NCBI RefSeq assembly: GCF_001298445.1
Contig: NZ_CP012036.1
Span: 3,501,351-3,565,350 of the forward strand
Source: Nostoc piscinale CENA21
GTDB taxonomy: Bacteria > Cyanobacteriota > Cyanobacteriia > Cyanobacteriales > Nostocaceae
Reading direction: 5' to 3'
Length of the DNA stretch: 64,000 nt
In this document: positions 63,812-64,000 of the stretch, in pieces
How the letters are laid out: every line of letters begins with the position of its first letter
How positions within the stretch are numbered: the stretch's first letter is position 1
Translations under genes and position numbers: made by a program
The notes under the pieces: model-generated
Databases searched by the model: none
Told to the model about the DNA's origin: nothing
Seen by the model: only the letters and a program-made list of their open reading frames with translations

Positions 63812-64000
63812 ATGACAGAGGTAAAGCTCTCACTTGAAGGTGAAGATGCAAGTATTGCCGCAGCAAAGCTCTTTGAAACTACTGGTTTACAAGGGAGTTG
63901 GGAGTTAGCTAACAATTCTTTACCTACTAAAGAAGGTACATTGGCAGTCATAGGAACTGTTGTAGGAATTGTAGGAGGTACAATTGCAGTTGCAGAACAA
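63812..64000 (+). CDS. Small membrane-segment protein cut by the window edge; possible effector-associated component
   Basis: The first 63 codons are open to the window end: MTEVKLSLEGEDASIAAAKL, a polar stretch, then EGTLAVIGTVVGIVGGTIAV with one Gly-rich hydrophobic helix. The layout (short beta-like N-part with an acidic EGED, then a hydrophobic helix) is reminiscent of small constant components placed before CHAT, caspase or STAND genes in cyanobacterial conflict loci. Family not established; downstream sequence is needed. Confidence 0.5.
   Translation, partial: MTEVKLSLEGEDASIAAAKLFETTGLQGSWELANNSLPTKEGTLAVIGTVVGIVGGTIAVAEQ

Noticed and set aside
1..64000. CRISPR arrays, tRNA or rRNA genes
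   Set aside because: No regularly spaced repeats and no T-loop (GGTTCGAATCC-like) with cloverleaf arms were found by reading; a covariance-model scan could still find a divergent tRNA.

Overview
The window reads as chromosomal DNA of a filamentous (Nostocales-type) cyanobacterium. The evidence is the very frequent HIP1 octamer GCGATCGC, heptameric AAGTCAA-type short tandem repeats between genes, a carboxysome shell gene (ccmP), a PEP-CTERM protein, DUF3598 and many two-component proteins with GAF domains. No rRNA, tRNA, CRISPR array or intact insertion sequence was recognised.

Layout. 1-2.4 kb: C-terminally cut gene for a large repeat adhesin (candidate thioester domain plus SdrD-B repeats) with one frameshift in a nearly perfect tandem repeat. 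3.3-18 kb: a two-partner-secretion island on the minus strand. One TpsB pore gene leads, followed by three intact TpsA exoproteins, two decayed TpsA copies, a Uma2-type nuclease and a leucine-rich-repeat-variant protein; an ISKra4-like transposase relic lies at its end. 18.8-31 kb: signalling and proteolysis, with two GAF histidine kinases, an ABC exporter, a pseudoprotease / S1C protease / LuxR regulator operon, an M4 metalloprotease with its emfourin-type inhibitor, and a cobalamin-binding protein. 31-41 kb: J-domain TPR protein, hisZ, ferredoxin, PEP-CTERM protein, LivF-type ATPase, GT39-like membrane enzyme, MFS carrier, moeB with a JAMM peptidase, and a broken GxxExxY gene. 41-49 kb: one dead and one intact Tat-exported beta-carbonic anhydrase, Hsp20, Usp, ppsA, a pentapeptide-repeat protein and ccmP. 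49-57 kb: a maleate-isomerase-like protein without the expected cysteines, then hisS followed by a truncated polynucleotide-kinase-like gene and a Thg1-family 3'-5' polymerase, DUF3598, an atypical aroA and ftsH. 57-64 kb: AI-2E family permease, small hypothetical genes including an overlapping pair with a retropepsin-like protein, a phnDCE-type transporter, a DUF1877 stub and a right-edge gene that may belong to a conflict system.

How genes work together. TpsB should export the TpsA proteins encoded behind it. The M4 protease and emfourin form an enzyme/inhibitor pair with a strong hairpin between them. The Deg-like pair is translationally coupled to a regulator whose receiver lacks its acidic pocket. 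JAMM peptidase plus MoeB suggests a sulfur-carrier-protein pathway. hisS, kinase remnant and Thg1-like gene form a possible tRNA 5'-end repair neighbourhood.

A recurring feature is single-base frameshifts in otherwise well-conserved genes. Five are +1 events in short mononucleotide runs. Whether they are sequencing errors, pseudogenes or slippage sites cannot be decided from the sequence alone.
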